The notes below the pieces were generated by a model. It was not told the origin of the DNA. It made no database searches and worked only from the letters and a program-made list of their open reading frames with translations. Of a DNA stretch of 64,000 bases, positions 17,055 through 25,728 are shown one piece after another. The stretch's first letter is position 1; every line of letters starts with the position of its first letter. The DNA is from JADCRZ01 sp037718865 (GTDB lineage Bacteria; Bacteroidota; Bacteroidia; Chitinophagales; Chitinophagaceae). The stretch spans positions 1 through 64,000 of the forward strand of contig JBBJMP010000001.1 of the NCBI GenBank assembly GCA_037718865.1, given 5' to 3'. A program made the translations under genes and the position numbers.

Positions 17055-18092
17055 ATGAAAATACTTGTAACAGGTGCAGCCGGATTTATCGGATTTCATG
17101 TGGTGAAACAATTAGTAGCCGACGGCCATGAGGTCACGGGAATTGATAATATAAATGACTATTACAGTACCGACTTAAAATACGACAGGCTTAAACAGCT
17201 CGGCATATACAAAGCGCTGATGCCAAGTAACAAGCTTTTATCCAGTACCCGTTTTCAAAACCTGTCATTTGCAAATGTAAGTCTCGAAAACAAAGCAGAG
17301 GTGACAGACATTTTTAAAACAGGCGACTTTAATATAATCATGCACCTGGCGGCACAGGCAGGAGTAAGATATAGCCTGCAGAATCCTGATGCTTACATAA
17401 AAAGCAATATTGAAGGATTTCTGCACATACTTGAAGGTTGTAGAACGTATCCTGTAAAACACCTCATATACGCCAGCAGCTCATCTGTGTACGGCATGAA
17501 CCAAAAAGTTCCGTTTGCGCCCGCTGATAATGTTGACTTTCCTGTTTCTTTATACGCTGCCACAAAAAAATGCAATGAGTTGATGGCCTATACTTACCAT
17601 CACCTGTTTGGGATCCATGTAACGGGATTAAGGTTTTTTACTGTGTACGGACCCTGGGGAAGACCGGATATGGCCTATTTTAGTTTTACGAAAAACATAC
17701 TGGAGGAAAAGGAGATACAGGTATTCAATAACGGGAACCTCATGCGTGATTTTACCTATATCGACGATATCGTGAATGGAATAACCAGGCTGATGGAAAA
17801 AGTGATCAGCGATCCTGCAAAATTTTCCTATAATATTTATAACCTGGGAAACAATAAACCGGTTAAGCTGATCGATTTCATTAAAATACTTGAAGACTTA
17901 CTTGGCAAAGAAGCCCATAAGCGATTTGTAGATATGCAGCCCGGAGACGTGCTTACCACCTATGCAGATATAACTGCTTCAGAACGTGACTTTGGGTATG
18001 CTCCGGAGACAAACATTTCTGAAGGACTGGCCAGGTTTGTAAGCTGGTATACATCTTATTACAAACAAGAGGTTCAGTCTTTCACACAATAA
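17055..18092 (+). CDS. UDP-glucuronate 4-epimerase-like NAD-dependent epimerase
   Basis: This is a 345-aa extended SDR. NAD motif TGAAGFIGFHV is at the N-terminus, HLAAQAGVRYSLQNPDAYI is characteristic of UDP-GlcA 4-epimerases, YASSSSVYG carries the catalytic Ser/Thr region, and YAATKK is the Tyr-x3-Lys. RDFTYIDDIVNGI completes the family pattern. The product would be UDP-galacturonate from UDP-glucuronate. No UDP-glucose dehydrogenase is present in this window, so the substrate must come from elsewhere. It is co-directional with asnB and the methyltransferase. The 3' end overlaps the convergent zinc-ribbon methyltransferase gene by 19 nt. Confidence 0.88.
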   Translation: MKILVTGAAGFIGFHVVKQLVADGHEVTGIDNINDYYSTDLKYDRLKQLGIYKALMPSNKLLSSTRFQNLSFANVSLENKAEVTDIFKTGDFNIIMHLAAQAGVRYSLQNPDAYIKSNIEGFLHILEGCRTYPVKHLIYASSSSVYGMNQKVPFAPADNVDFPVSLYAATKKCNELMAYTYHHLFGIHVTGLRFFTVYGPWGRPDMAYFSFTKNILEEKEIQVFNNGNLMRDFTYIDDIVNGITRLMEKVISDPAKFSYNIYNLGNNKPVKLIDFIKILEDLLGKEAHKRFVDMQPGDVLTTYADITASERDFGYAPETNISEGLARFVSWYTSYYKQEVQSFTQ

Positions 18093-18838
18093 AAGATCCG
18101 TTGGCCTTTCCAGAATCCATACCTGGCAATCTCTGCCTGGGTAAAGGATTCGATAAAATCGTCGGCCCTTACCTTAAAACCTATACTTTCCAGCCGGGCC
18201 GGGTAATCCCTGCCATACCACCTTACATGCTCGCTCAAACCGTAAACGCGTTCTCTTTCTTTTGGGTCCGTAATAGTGTAGTCTTCATAAGTCACTTCTC
18301 TTTTCCAGTCGATCGGCACCTGAAGAATAGCCCAGCCCCCTGGTTGGAGCATCTCGTATACTGCCTTCATTGCTTTTTTGTCTTCTTCTATGTATTGAAA
18401 AACATGGTTGCAAATGATAGCATCATAGGAGTTAGAAGGAACATCGTTATTCAAAAGGTCAAGAAATTTTGTTCCTTCTGGATAATGGCTTGGATACATA
18501 TCAACCGGGTGGTAGTCAATAGTTTCCAGGCTTGAAAATTTTTTGAAGAATAATCTTTCGGGGGCCACATGGAGAAGCCGTACCGGTTCTTTATAGAGAT
18601 TGGTACGTTTTTCCAGGTACATCCATAATAACCGGTCTCTTTCTAATGAATCACATTCCAGGCACAACCTGTTGGGAAGTTTGATCACTCCGAAAGGTGC
18701 AAAGGCCTTAAAACTACTCTGGCAACAAACGCAGTAAACTGCATCGCCTTTATAAAATTTCTTTTGGAAATTTTTTTTTACATCCCTGATGGCATGAAAA
18801 ACATCATCAGGTAACATCTTTTTTAACGTGTCTTTCAT
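18074..18838 (-). CDS. methyltransferase with N-terminal zinc-ribbon-like motif
   Basis: This is a 254-aa protein. An N-terminal CVCC ... CLEC pair of cysteine couples (about residues 33-60) looks like a zinc-binding ribbon. The following LERDRLLWMYLEKRT and a class I methyltransferase core (LLHVAPERLF, KFLDLLNNDVPSNSYDAIIC with NHVFQYIEED) complete it. Motif I is atypical, since the glycine-rich loop is replaced by HVAPE. Similar proteins occur in Bacteroidota and cyanobacterial glycan clusters. The substrate is unknown. It is the last gene of a minus-strand run, 4 nt after the deacetylase, and overlaps the convergent epimerase by 19 nt. Confidence 0.75.
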   Translation of the reverse strand: MKDTLKKMLPDDVFHAIRDVKKNFQKKFYKGDAVYCVCCQSSFKAFAPFGVIKLPNRLCLECDSLERDRLLWMYLEKRTNLYKEPVRLLHVAPERLFFKKFSSLETIDYHPVDMYPSHYPEGTKFLDLLNNDVPSNSYDAIICNHVFQYIEEDKKAMKAVYEMLQPGGWAILQVPIDWKREVTYEDYTITDPKERERVYGLSEHVRWYGRDYPARLESIGFKVRADDFIESFTQAEIARYGFWKGQRIFYCVKD

Positions 18839-18842
18839 AGTG

Positions 18843-19868
18843 CTAATTTCTTATTGGATAATTTCTGTGTAAAGCAGTGGCAATGCCGTTATATAACAAT
18901 ACGCCTTTTACCAGCTGGTTTAAAGGCAACTGCGGCCTTTCGGCGTTGAACCGGTGAAGCATTCTTTTATGCAGTTCATATTTTTGATTCTGCGTTCCGA
19001 ATAATATATCTATTTTAAATTCATCCCGGTCGAGCTGCTCAAAAAAGTGCTTGGATATTCCCGCATCCTCATGCGGAAATGAAAATGCAGTATAAGTTAA
19101 CTCGAGTGTTTGTTTCACCTGTCTGCACGATTCAATGGTTTGCCTTAGCTGTTCATCCTCGTGCAGCAAATTATAATGGGGATGGTCTATACTGTGTCCG
19201 CCAAAATAAAATCCCTGTAACTTCATCTCCTTCACCTGTTCAACACTTAAAAATGGTTTTTGCATTTGCAGATACTCATCAAAGTCAATGTCCAGGCATA
19301 AGCCCAACTGATCAGCAAGCGACCGATTCAGGTAATTGATGGAAAGAATCTTGGCACTGGTTTCGAAAAAATGCTCCGACCTCAAACCAAGTATTTCATT
19401 GATCGGCTTTAATAAGGATCTGTTGTTTTCCTTACCCTTTAGCTTCTCAAGTATCAGGCTTAGCTTAAACCGATAAAACAGTTCTTTATTATCTAAAAAA
19501 GCAGGATTAAGAAAAAACAGTGCGGTAACCCCTTTTCTTTTAAGGATAGGCGCAACGGTATCGTACACTTCGCGTAAGCCGTCATCGAAGCTAAGCAGGA
19601 ACGATCGCCTGGGAATGGGTTTATGCAAACGCAGGCAATCAATGAGCTCTACCGGATCTATGGGTTTGAAGTGAGTCAGCAACAAGTCGAGGTCGCTGAT
19701 AAACTGGTTTGTATTCTTGTACGGGTACAGGTTTTGAATATGAGGAAGCCTTTCATCGGATACCAGGTGATGATAAGGCAGTAAAACGTTTACTGCAGTT
19801 ATTTGGTTTAGCAATAAATGAGGTAATATGGATGAACCTTTATAATAAATATTTTTATACAGGCTCAT
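18843..19868 (-). CDS. polysaccharide deacetylase family protein (NodB-like)
   Basis: This is a 341-aa carbohydrate esterase 4-type protein. The catalytic SFDDG motif (LLSFDDGLREVYD), the metal-binding HSIDH (HxxxH) and a degenerate third motif FSFPHEDAG are visible. A strand-helix pattern of a TIM-like barrel follows GVTALFFLNPAFL. No signal peptide is evident, so it may act on cytoplasmic or lipid-linked substrates. Its start overlaps the end of the upstream processive glycosyltransferase gene by 14 nt, which suggests N-deacetylation of that enzyme's product, as in poly-GlcNAc systems (inference). Its long insertion around residues 130-190 is not part of the core fold. Confidence 0.82.
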   Translation of the reverse strand: MSLYKNIYYKGSSILPHLLLNQITAVNVLLPYHHLVSDERLPHIQNLYPYKNTNQFISDLDLLLTHFKPIDPVELIDCLRLHKPIPRRSFLLSFDDGLREVYDTVAPILKRKGVTALFFLNPAFLDNKELFYRFKLSLILEKLKGKENNRSLLKPINEILGLRSEHFFETSAKILSINYLNRSLADQLGLCLDIDFDEYLQMQKPFLSVEQVKEMKLQGFYFGGHSIDHPHYNLLHEDEQLRQTIESCRQVKQTLELTYTAFSFPHEDAGISKHFFEQLDRDEFKIDILFGTQNQKYELHKRMLHRFNAERPQLPLNQLVKGVLLYNGIATALHRNYPIRN

Positions 19869-21063
19869 TTTTTAACAGGTCTTCTATAAAGACAATTTTT
19901 GTATGCTCTGTTTTAAGAAAGGATTTGTTTGCTTTTCCCATCTTTAATAAAGCAAACACCTGGCGAAGAATAAAAAGCGGCATATAGAAAACCGTTGAAA
20001 GCAGTTTTTTATCATTAGTTTTTGCCGAAATGATCAGGAAAAATGAGATGACGAATACCACGATTACTGCTGACCAAATTAGTGCAGACAGCGGATTAAT
20101 AAAAAGATTGATCAAAACAAACAGGAATGCCATGCCCATAACCAGGAACAATGGCGGTCTTAGATTCATGAATCCAAAGAAAGCAACGTTAAAATTTAAC
20201 TTGCGTATGCCTGCCACCAAAACTTCCCATCCAAGGTTAAAATATTTGAATTGTGCATGGATCCACCTGGTGCGCTGCCTTTCCATGGCTGCTGCATCGG
20301 TTATCTTCTCATCGTAAACAATAGCTTCTTTTGCAAATGCCAGTTGCGGTATCTTACGTACAATATCAGCCTGTATGCGTTTGTCGAAACCACCAAGGAA
20401 GTGCTGATAGATAATTTCCTTGTACAGGCTCGTTTCCAGGGAGATGCCCAATCCCCAAATGGCCGAGGATAATCCCAGCTCCATACGCATTTCCCTTTCA
20501 GTAAAATTATAAAAGGTATTCCCGATGGTATCCAGTCGCGAATAAAGATTGTCTTTATTTTTTGCCTGAAGGTTGGTTTGAACAGCCCGGAATCCCTGCT
20601 GATAATATAAATTCAGCACATGCATATATTCCGGATGTACCAGGTTATCGGAATCAAAGATGACCAGTACTTCGTGCGGCCGTACAAAATGATTGATGGC
20701 GTAATCAATTGACCGTATTTTGGCGCCTAGTTCTTTTTCCGGTTTCAAAATAATTACCCTTTCATCTTCGAAATGCAGACCGGAAATATCACAGGCATCG
20801 GCCACCACGTAAACGGTAAAGTTCCGGTAGGTTTGTCTGCAGAATGAGTCTACCAACGGTGGGATCAATGTAAGGTCTTTATGAGCCGTAATGATTGCCG
20901 CAAAGTCAAAGTCTTTTTCAATGACCGGCCTTTTGTGGGCAATAGTATACTGCCGGCGTAAACCCTTTTTTATCCAGTAAACAAGAAGAAAAAACAAGGG
21001 AAGCAGCAGGTATATGGCTATCCACACCTGAAGAAAATAAAATATCGTTTTTAGAATGATCAT
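19855..21063 (-). CDS. membrane-bound processive family 2 glycosyltransferase
   Basis: This is a 402-aa protein. One N-terminal membrane helix is followed by a GT2 domain with FAAIITAHKDLTLI, the DxD motif VLVIFDSDNLVHPEY, and a QxxRW motif (RQRTRWIHAQF) typical of processive synthases such as hyaluronan and PNAG synthases. Two or three C-terminal membrane helices come next (VAFFGFMNLRPPLFLVMGMA; LIWSAVIVVFVISFFLI). UDP-sugar polymerisation at the inner membrane is expected. Gene overlap with the deacetylase downstream and spacing of 59 nt from the upstream methyltransferase place it in a minus-strand operon. The linkage and sugar cannot be told from sequence. Confidence 0.85.
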   Translation of the reverse strand: MIILKTIFYFLQVWIAIYLLLPLFFLLVYWIKKGLRRQYTIAHKRPVIEKDFDFAAIITAHKDLTLIPPLVDSFCRQTYRNFTVYVVADACDISGLHFEDERVIILKPEKELGAKIRSIDYAINHFVRPHEVLVIFDSDNLVHPEYMHVLNLYYQQGFRAVQTNLQAKNKDNLYSRLDTIGNTFYNFTEREMRMELGLSSAIWGLGISLETSLYKEIIYQHFLGGFDKRIQADIVRKIPQLAFAKEAIVYDEKITDAAAMERQRTRWIHAQFKYFNLGWEVLVAGIRKLNFNVAFFGFMNLRPPLFLVMGMAFLFVLINLFINPLSALIWSAVIVVFVISFFLIISAKTNDKKLLSTVFYMPLFILRQVFALLKMGKANKSFLKTEHTKIVFIEDLLKNEPV

Positions 21064-21073
21064 TGCGTTTGTT

Positions 21074-21123
21074 GCCGCAGAGTTAAAGGAAATTGTTAAC
21101 GTTCAAATCTGCGAATCTGCGGC
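21074..21123. repeat. inverted repeat with tandem AATCTGCG units
   Basis: GCCGCAGA (21074-21081) and TCTGCGGC (21116-21123) are perfect 8-nt inverted arms. The right arm is preceded by another copy of AATCTGCG. The element occupies the whole gap between two co-directional genes and its last base is the first base of the stop codon of the methyltransferase. Confidence 0.5.
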
Positions 21124-21923
21124 TATTTTTCTTTTGCCCACATTGAAAAGAATCCACCGGTGAACTGGTACGGCAGCAGGTCCGCTATCTTGCTGTCAAC
21201 TTTTTGCAGCCATTTGATGCGCCTGGTAAATAACGAAAATGGAAATACATCGTCTACAAAGTTGCTTTTCGCAAACCGGACTATCTTAAACTGATTGTTC
21301 GTAGATAATTGCTCCAGGTCTTTTTTAGAAAAAAACTGGATATGGCTCAGGTCATCGGCTGCTGATTGCGGTGTCGCGCCGCTATAACCCAGCATGGTTT
21401 TAAATTTGAACAGCATCCGCCATAACAGGCTGTTAGTCGTCTGCATCTTTTGAACGGGTTTGGTCACCAACACTTCCCTTGGCCCTTTGCCATTGGGAAC
21501 AGTTACAATCAGCTTACCGCTGTCTTTCAGACAATCGTACAACACTTTTAGCAATAACGAAGGCTGCTTAAGATGTTCGAGCACCTCACTGCAAATCACC
21601 GCATCGTATTTTTTTCCATCGGCCACTAATTGTTCAGCACTGATCACCTTAAACTGAACATTGGGCAAACTGGTCAGCGCTTTCGCCTGAATGATGGTTT
21701 TTTCGCTGACGTCTATGCCAAAAACATTGAATCCGTGTTTACCAAGATGCCTGCTAATGACGCCGTTTCCACATCCCACATCAAGTACGCTGCTCCCGGG
21801 GGGAACAGACTGCTGTAATGATTGCAAAATAAAATCGAGGCGCTTTATATCCGCAATTCTATCAAACTCATAACCCTTATTGTTAATTGTAGTATTCATT
21901 TTTCTTTCGGTTAAGGTTTTCAT
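21123..21923 (-). CDS. SAM-dependent methyltransferase
   Basis: This is a 266-aa protein from ATG 21923. An internal ATG at 21899 (MNTTINNKGYEFDRIADIKR) is also a likely start and would reduce the overlap with the upstream gene from 41 to 17 nt. Motifs: SVLDVGCGNGVISRHLGKHG (motif I), GIDVSEKTI, and YDAVICSEVLEHLKQP, followed by GKLIVTVPNGKGPREV. It is a typical UbiG/Methyltransf_11-like fold. It sits between a GT4 and a processive GT2 gene in one minus-strand run, so it probably methylates a sugar or lipid-linked intermediate. The acceptor is unknown. Confidence 0.83.
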   Translation of the reverse strand: MKTLTERKMNTTINNKGYEFDRIADIKRLDFILQSLQQSVPPGSSVLDVGCGNGVISRHLGKHGFNVFGIDVSEKTIIQAKALTSLPNVQFKVISAEQLVADGKKYDAVICSEVLEHLKQPSLLLKVLYDCLKDSGKLIVTVPNGKGPREVLVTKPVQKMQTTNSLLWRMLFKFKTMLGYSGATPQSAADDLSHIQFFSKKDLEQLSTNNQFKIVRFAKSNFVDDVFPFSLFTRRIKWLQKVDSKIADLLPYQFTGGFFSMWAKEK

Positions 21924-23049
21924 GCCCGTCCAGGGCTTTTTTATACACTTCTTCTATCTGCCTGGTCATGGCTATAACATTATAACGGCTTTGTATAGTT
22001 GCTATGGCATGTGTACCCAGCTTTAATCTGCAATTCCGGTCACTACATAAGCGCAGTAAGGCTGAGGCTAACTGGTCGGTATCACCTGGTTGTATCAGCA
22101 AACCGTTTTCGTTATGAGTAATGATTTCGGTTGAGCCGTCTACAGCCGTGGCTATTACCGCTTTTCCCATTGACATAGCCTCCAACAGGCCTATAGGTAA
22201 ACCTTCCCATAAAGAGGGTAAACAATATATATCAAGGGCGTTGAGTACTTCAGGCATGTCTAACCGGAAATTTTCAAACAGGATGTGTTCGCTTACATTC
22301 AGTGATTCGGCCAGTTTTTCAGCCTCAGACCTTAATTCACCTTCGCCTACAAACAATAGTTTAACATGCTGCACCTGTTCAAGCAGTTTTTTAAATGCAC
22401 GTATCAGGGCAAGAGGCTGCTTTTGCCAGGTCATTCTGCCAACAAAACCGATCAACAATTGTGATGATGAAATACCCAGTTCCGAACGTACATCAGTAGA
22501 AACATTAGACGGTGAAAACCTGTCAAGGTCGATACCGTTATTGACAACGATAGATTCAAACTTTCCAAAGTGCTTCTTCCCGGTGCGCTGGTTTGTTTCA
22601 GACACGGAGATGTTAAACCGCATTTGACGGGTAAGGTATAATTCAGACCAGATACGCAATCTTTTTACCAAAACGTGCTGATCGTCATGAAAAGACCAGC
22701 CATGTACTGTATAAATGAGAGGAATCCCCAGAGATGCAGCTGCCCAGAAGACATTCGTATTTGCACGGGTTCCATGTGCATGAACCAACTGAATGTTTTC
22801 ACGGATCATAAGCTTTTTTACTTTGCTCCATACGGATACATCAAATGCTTTGGTTGTTGGGATGACAACATTTTTTATGCCCAGGCTGTTTAGGCTGTTG
22901 ATCATTTGCCCTTCCGTGAAGGAAAGGACAATTGGTTCAAAAACGGATTTTTCCAGATTTTGCACAAGGCTTAATACGTGGCTTTCACCTCCACCGATCA
23001 AACCCTGGCGGATCGTTTCCAGAACCTTTATTCTTGTTGCCGGAATCAT
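21883..23049 (-). CDS. family 4 glycosyltransferase
   Basis: This is a 388-aa GT-B fold enzyme. The N-terminal GGGESHVLSLVQNL loop, HAHGTRANTNV, and the C-terminal nucleotide-sugar motifs GFVGRMTWQKQP and PSLWEGLPIGLLEAMS (E-x7-E) are clear. A retaining transfer from an NDP-sugar to a lipid-linked acceptor at the inner membrane face is expected. It overlaps the methyltransferases on both sides (1 nt upstream, 41 nt downstream), which indicates tight translational coupling. Confidence 0.9.
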   Translation of the reverse strand: MIPATRIKVLETIRQGLIGGGESHVLSLVQNLEKSVFEPIVLSFTEGQMINSLNSLGIKNVVIPTTKAFDVSVWSKVKKLMIRENIQLVHAHGTRANTNVFWAAASLGIPLIYTVHGWSFHDDQHVLVKRLRIWSELYLTRQMRFNISVSETNQRTGKKHFGKFESIVVNNGIDLDRFSPSNVSTDVRSELGISSSQLLIGFVGRMTWQKQPLALIRAFKKLLEQVQHVKLLFVGEGELRSEAEKLAESLNVSEHILFENFRLDMPEVLNALDIYCLPSLWEGLPIGLLEAMSMGKAVIATAVDGSTEIITHNENGLLIQPGDTDQLASALLRLCSDRNCRLKLGTHAIATIQSRYNVIAMTRQIEEVYKKALDGHENLNRKKNEYYN

Positions 23050-23729
23050 TAGTTCTTTGGTTTGGTAGCCACTATCATCATTTCCTTAATGCCAAACAGC
23101 CGGGAAATAAAGTTGGTGGCAAACCGGTATAGGCCAAAATTGATTTTGAGCAAAGGGAGTAAACGGAAATATCCGGCTCCTGTTATATAACGGTTCTCTT
23201 TTATTTCGAAACCAACTGACATCAGGAGATTGTTTATGGCCTGAAAATTCCAGATATACAGGTGCTGATTAAGATCGTACTTAAACTGAGCCCGGCCATG
23301 CCGTTCGTAGGGAATAACCAGAATCAGTTTTTTTCCTTGCTTTAACTTGTTAAATATATCTTCCAGCATGGTTTTGGGATGGGGGTGATGCTCCAGTACA
23401 TGGGCAGAAAAAACCACGTCAAAGGCGTTGTCGGGCACATCCTCCAGGTCATTGATTGCGTTTATACCTTTGTTTTTGCAGAATTCAACGCCAAATTTGG
23501 ATATGTCATAACCGATAGCATTAGGCATGTAAAGAATATTCTGTCCTAACCCACAACCATAATCCAAAACTCTATCCTGGCGATTTATCCCGGAAAAAAA
23601 TTTGGAAAGAGCAATTTTTGCCCTTGCATTATAATAATTTTCGTTGAAATGACTGCTATGGCGGGTCGAATGATACCAGAATTCATAATCTATAGAAGAA
23701 TGCTTGTCTGCGGTTAAATCGGTTTCCAT
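23049..23729 (-). CDS. SAM-dependent methyltransferase
   Basis: This is a 226-aa protein. RVLDYGCGLGQNILYMPNA is motif I, and FDVVFSAHVLEHHPHPK with GKKLILVIPYERHGRAQFKY follow. The N-terminus IDYEFWYHSTRHSSHFNENY is an aromatic leader common in class I methyltransferases of polysaccharide clusters. It shares one base with the downstream GT4 gene and follows the epimerase by 19 nt. The substrate is not evident. Confidence 0.83.
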   Translation of the reverse strand: METDLTADKHSSIDYEFWYHSTRHSSHFNENYYNARAKIALSKFFSGINRQDRVLDYGCGLGQNILYMPNAIGYDISKFGVEFCKNKGINAINDLEDVPDNAFDVVFSAHVLEHHPHPKTMLEDIFNKLKQGKKLILVIPYERHGRAQFKYDLNQHLYIWNFQAINNLLMSVGFEIKENRYITGAGYFRLLPLLKINFGLYRFATNFISRLFGIKEMMIVATKPKN

Positions 23730-23748
23730 ACTGATATTAATTGGCTAT

Positions 23749-24762
23749 TCACGCAAACTGTTTCTGTTTTTTTACCTGCCATCCATCAGGTAATTTCTCC
23801 GGTATTTCTATGTTGGCAAATTCCTGGCTTTGACGGGCACCTACCCGTTTGGCCCAGCCTGCCATCCTTGCAATCCCTTCTTCCAGCGAAATGCCTGAGC
23901 CCGCACCAAAGATCTTCTGCGCCCGGGCGTGGTCAGAATAAGCATGCAGCACTTCGTTTCGTGCATTCAGATATTTAATGTTTGGTTCCACTCCGAAAAA
24001 TTTACCTACTACCTGAGCAAGTTCGTTAACGGAGTATGGCTTATCTGCTCCAATATTAAAGATCTCGTTGTAAGCCTCCTTTATAACTACTGACTGCGCT
24101 ATAGGTATGGCCACATCATCAATATAACTGAAAGCCCTGGTTTGAGTGCCATCTCCAAATATAGTCAGCGGCAATCCCTGCATGATCTGGTTCATAAAAA
24201 TACCGATCACATTGCGGTATTTATCCCCGATATTCTGATTTTCGCCATAAACGTTGTGCGGCCTGAAAATGACATAGTTTAATCCAAACATTTCATGAGC
24301 AGCCCTGAGATCAAGTTCAACGGCATATTTGGATACTCCGTAAGGATCTTCCGGTATAGGGGTCATTGCTTCAGTCATGGGAAGTTGGCCTTTGCCATAC
24401 ACTGCTATGGATGACGTAAAAACAAAACACTTCACCTTATGATTAACCGATTCGTTAATCAGGTTAATACTTCCGATCAAATTGGTGTTATAATTATAAC
24501 GCCTGATAAAATGAGACAAGCCTTCGGCGGCATAAGCAGCAAGATGATAGACATAGTCGAACCGGTATTGCTGAAACATTGAACGCACCAGTGCTTCATC
24601 CATAACAGAACCATTAATAAAGGAAACACCTTCAGGGATGTGATCTTCAAATCCTCCGCTCAGGTCGTCAAGAACTACCACCTTGTGTCCTAAAGACAAA
24701 CAATGCTTTGCAACGTGCGAGCCGATAAAACCTGCTCCACCGGTAACCAGTGATGTGGGCAT
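23749..24762 (-). CDS. NAD-dependent sugar-nucleotide epimerase/dehydratase
   Basis: This is a 337-aa extended SDR. NAD motif TGGAGFIGSHVAKH, HLAAYAAEGLSHFI, FTSSIAVYGKGQLPM and catalytic YGVSKYA are visible, with a GalE-like substrate domain (FRPHNVYGENQNIGDKYRN). UDP-glucose or UDP-GlcNAc 4-epimerase activity is the nearest guess. The AYAAEGLSHFI variation differs from the LAA(L/Q)xxVxxS of classical GalE, so a dehydratase or other epimerase is possible. It sits in the minus-strand run between a GT2 gene (12-nt gap) and a methyltransferase. Confidence 0.85.
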   Translation of the reverse strand: MPTSLVTGGAGFIGSHVAKHCLSLGHKVVVLDDLSGGFEDHIPEGVSFINGSVMDEALVRSMFQQYRFDYVYHLAAYAAEGLSHFIRRYNYNTNLIGSINLINESVNHKVKCFVFTSSIAVYGKGQLPMTEAMTPIPEDPYGVSKYAVELDLRAAHEMFGLNYVIFRPHNVYGENQNIGDKYRNVIGIFMNQIMQGLPLTIFGDGTQTRAFSYIDDVAIPIAQSVVIKEAYNEIFNIGADKPYSVNELAQVVGKFFGVEPNIKYLNARNEVLHAYSDHARAQKIFGAGSGISLEEGIARMAGWAKRVGARQSQEFANIEIPEKLPDGWQVKKQKQFA

Positions 24763-24774
24763 AATTAATTTATA

Positions 24775-25680
24775 TTAAACTGTTGAAAATCTGGATGTTG
24801 TCAAATTCCATAGCACTCCTCTTATAAAAGACTTTAAATGCTCAAACTGTTTACTAAAAGTATAAGAAAGTATAGCCTTTGGTGCTGCAAAAAGCACAAA
24901 GAATATTATAAAAACGGAAAATTGTGGCAAATTAGTATTCCTGCGCATATAAAGAATTCGGTTGCGGGTGTGATAATATACTTTTATAGCGCTTTTTTTC
25001 CCCATCGTAATGGATTCCTTGTGGTAAATGAGAGCTTTACCTACATACCAGATCTTATAACCGGCTTTTATTATTCTGGCCGACCAGTCCCATTCTTCGT
25101 AATAAATAAAAAATTTCTCAGGGAACATGCCTACTTTCCCGATTATTTCCCTGCTTACTAGCATGGCACATCCATGTGCGCCATGTGTGGGGCCTTCCAT
25201 ATCGTATTGCCCCCGATCTTCCTCCAGGCTACCTACCGCAGCGGTTCTTCCGGTAAAAACATTGATGGGATTGAAACCAGCGTATTGAATAATGGAAGGA
25301 TTATTAAAAAACCTGATCTTGGGGCAGGTCACGCCGATGGTCGGATCTTCAAGGAAAGGCGCCAGCAACTGGTCGAGGAGGTCAGGAGTCACTTCCGTAT
25401 CGTTATTTACAATAAAGATATAATCGCCCGTAGCCTGTTGCATACCCCAGTTATTTCCGCCAGTAAATCCAAGATTTTTTTCACTTCTCAGTACCCGGGT
25501 ATTGGGATAGATGCCTGCGTTTATTCGTTCAGTGGGATCTACGTCAGAACCCATGTCGCAAACCAATACCTCAAAATGGCGGTATGTCAGCAGACGCGTA
25601 GATTCTAAAAACTGACAAGTAACTTCGGTTTGATTCCAGGTGAGCGTGACGATAGATATCAAAGGGTTGGCCTTCAACAT
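24775..25680 (-). CDS. family 2 glycosyltransferase (rhamnosyltransferase-like)
   Basis: This is a 301-aa GT-A enzyme. ISIVTLTWNQTEVTCQFLES opens the domain, NLGFTGGNNWGMQQATGDYI leads to the DxD-type NNDTE, and the acidic catalytic motif is FFIYYEEWDWSARI. This pattern matches GT2 inverting enzymes annotated as rhamnosyl- or N-acetylglucosaminyltransferases. A single hydrophobic stretch near residue 255 may contact the membrane. It lies 48 nt downstream of the sugar-transferase gene and likely adds a second sugar to the primed lipid (inference). Confidence 0.88.
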   Translation of the reverse strand: MLKANPLISIVTLTWNQTEVTCQFLESTRLLTYRHFEVLVCDMGSDVDPTERINAGIYPNTRVLRSEKNLGFTGGNNWGMQQATGDYIFIVNNDTEVTPDLLDQLLAPFLEDPTIGVTCPKIRFFNNPSIIQYAGFNPINVFTGRTAAVGSLEEDRGQYDMEGPTHGAHGCAMLVSREIIGKVGMFPEKFFIYYEEWDWSARIIKAGYKIWYVGKALIYHKESITMGKKSAIKVYYHTRNRILYMRRNTNLPQFSVFIIFFVLFAAPKAILSYTFSKQFEHLKSFIRGVLWNLTTSRFSTV

Positions 25681-25728
25681 AAAATTTGGATCTTTTGTGG
25701 TAACTATAACCAGGTTAAGCCGAACGGC

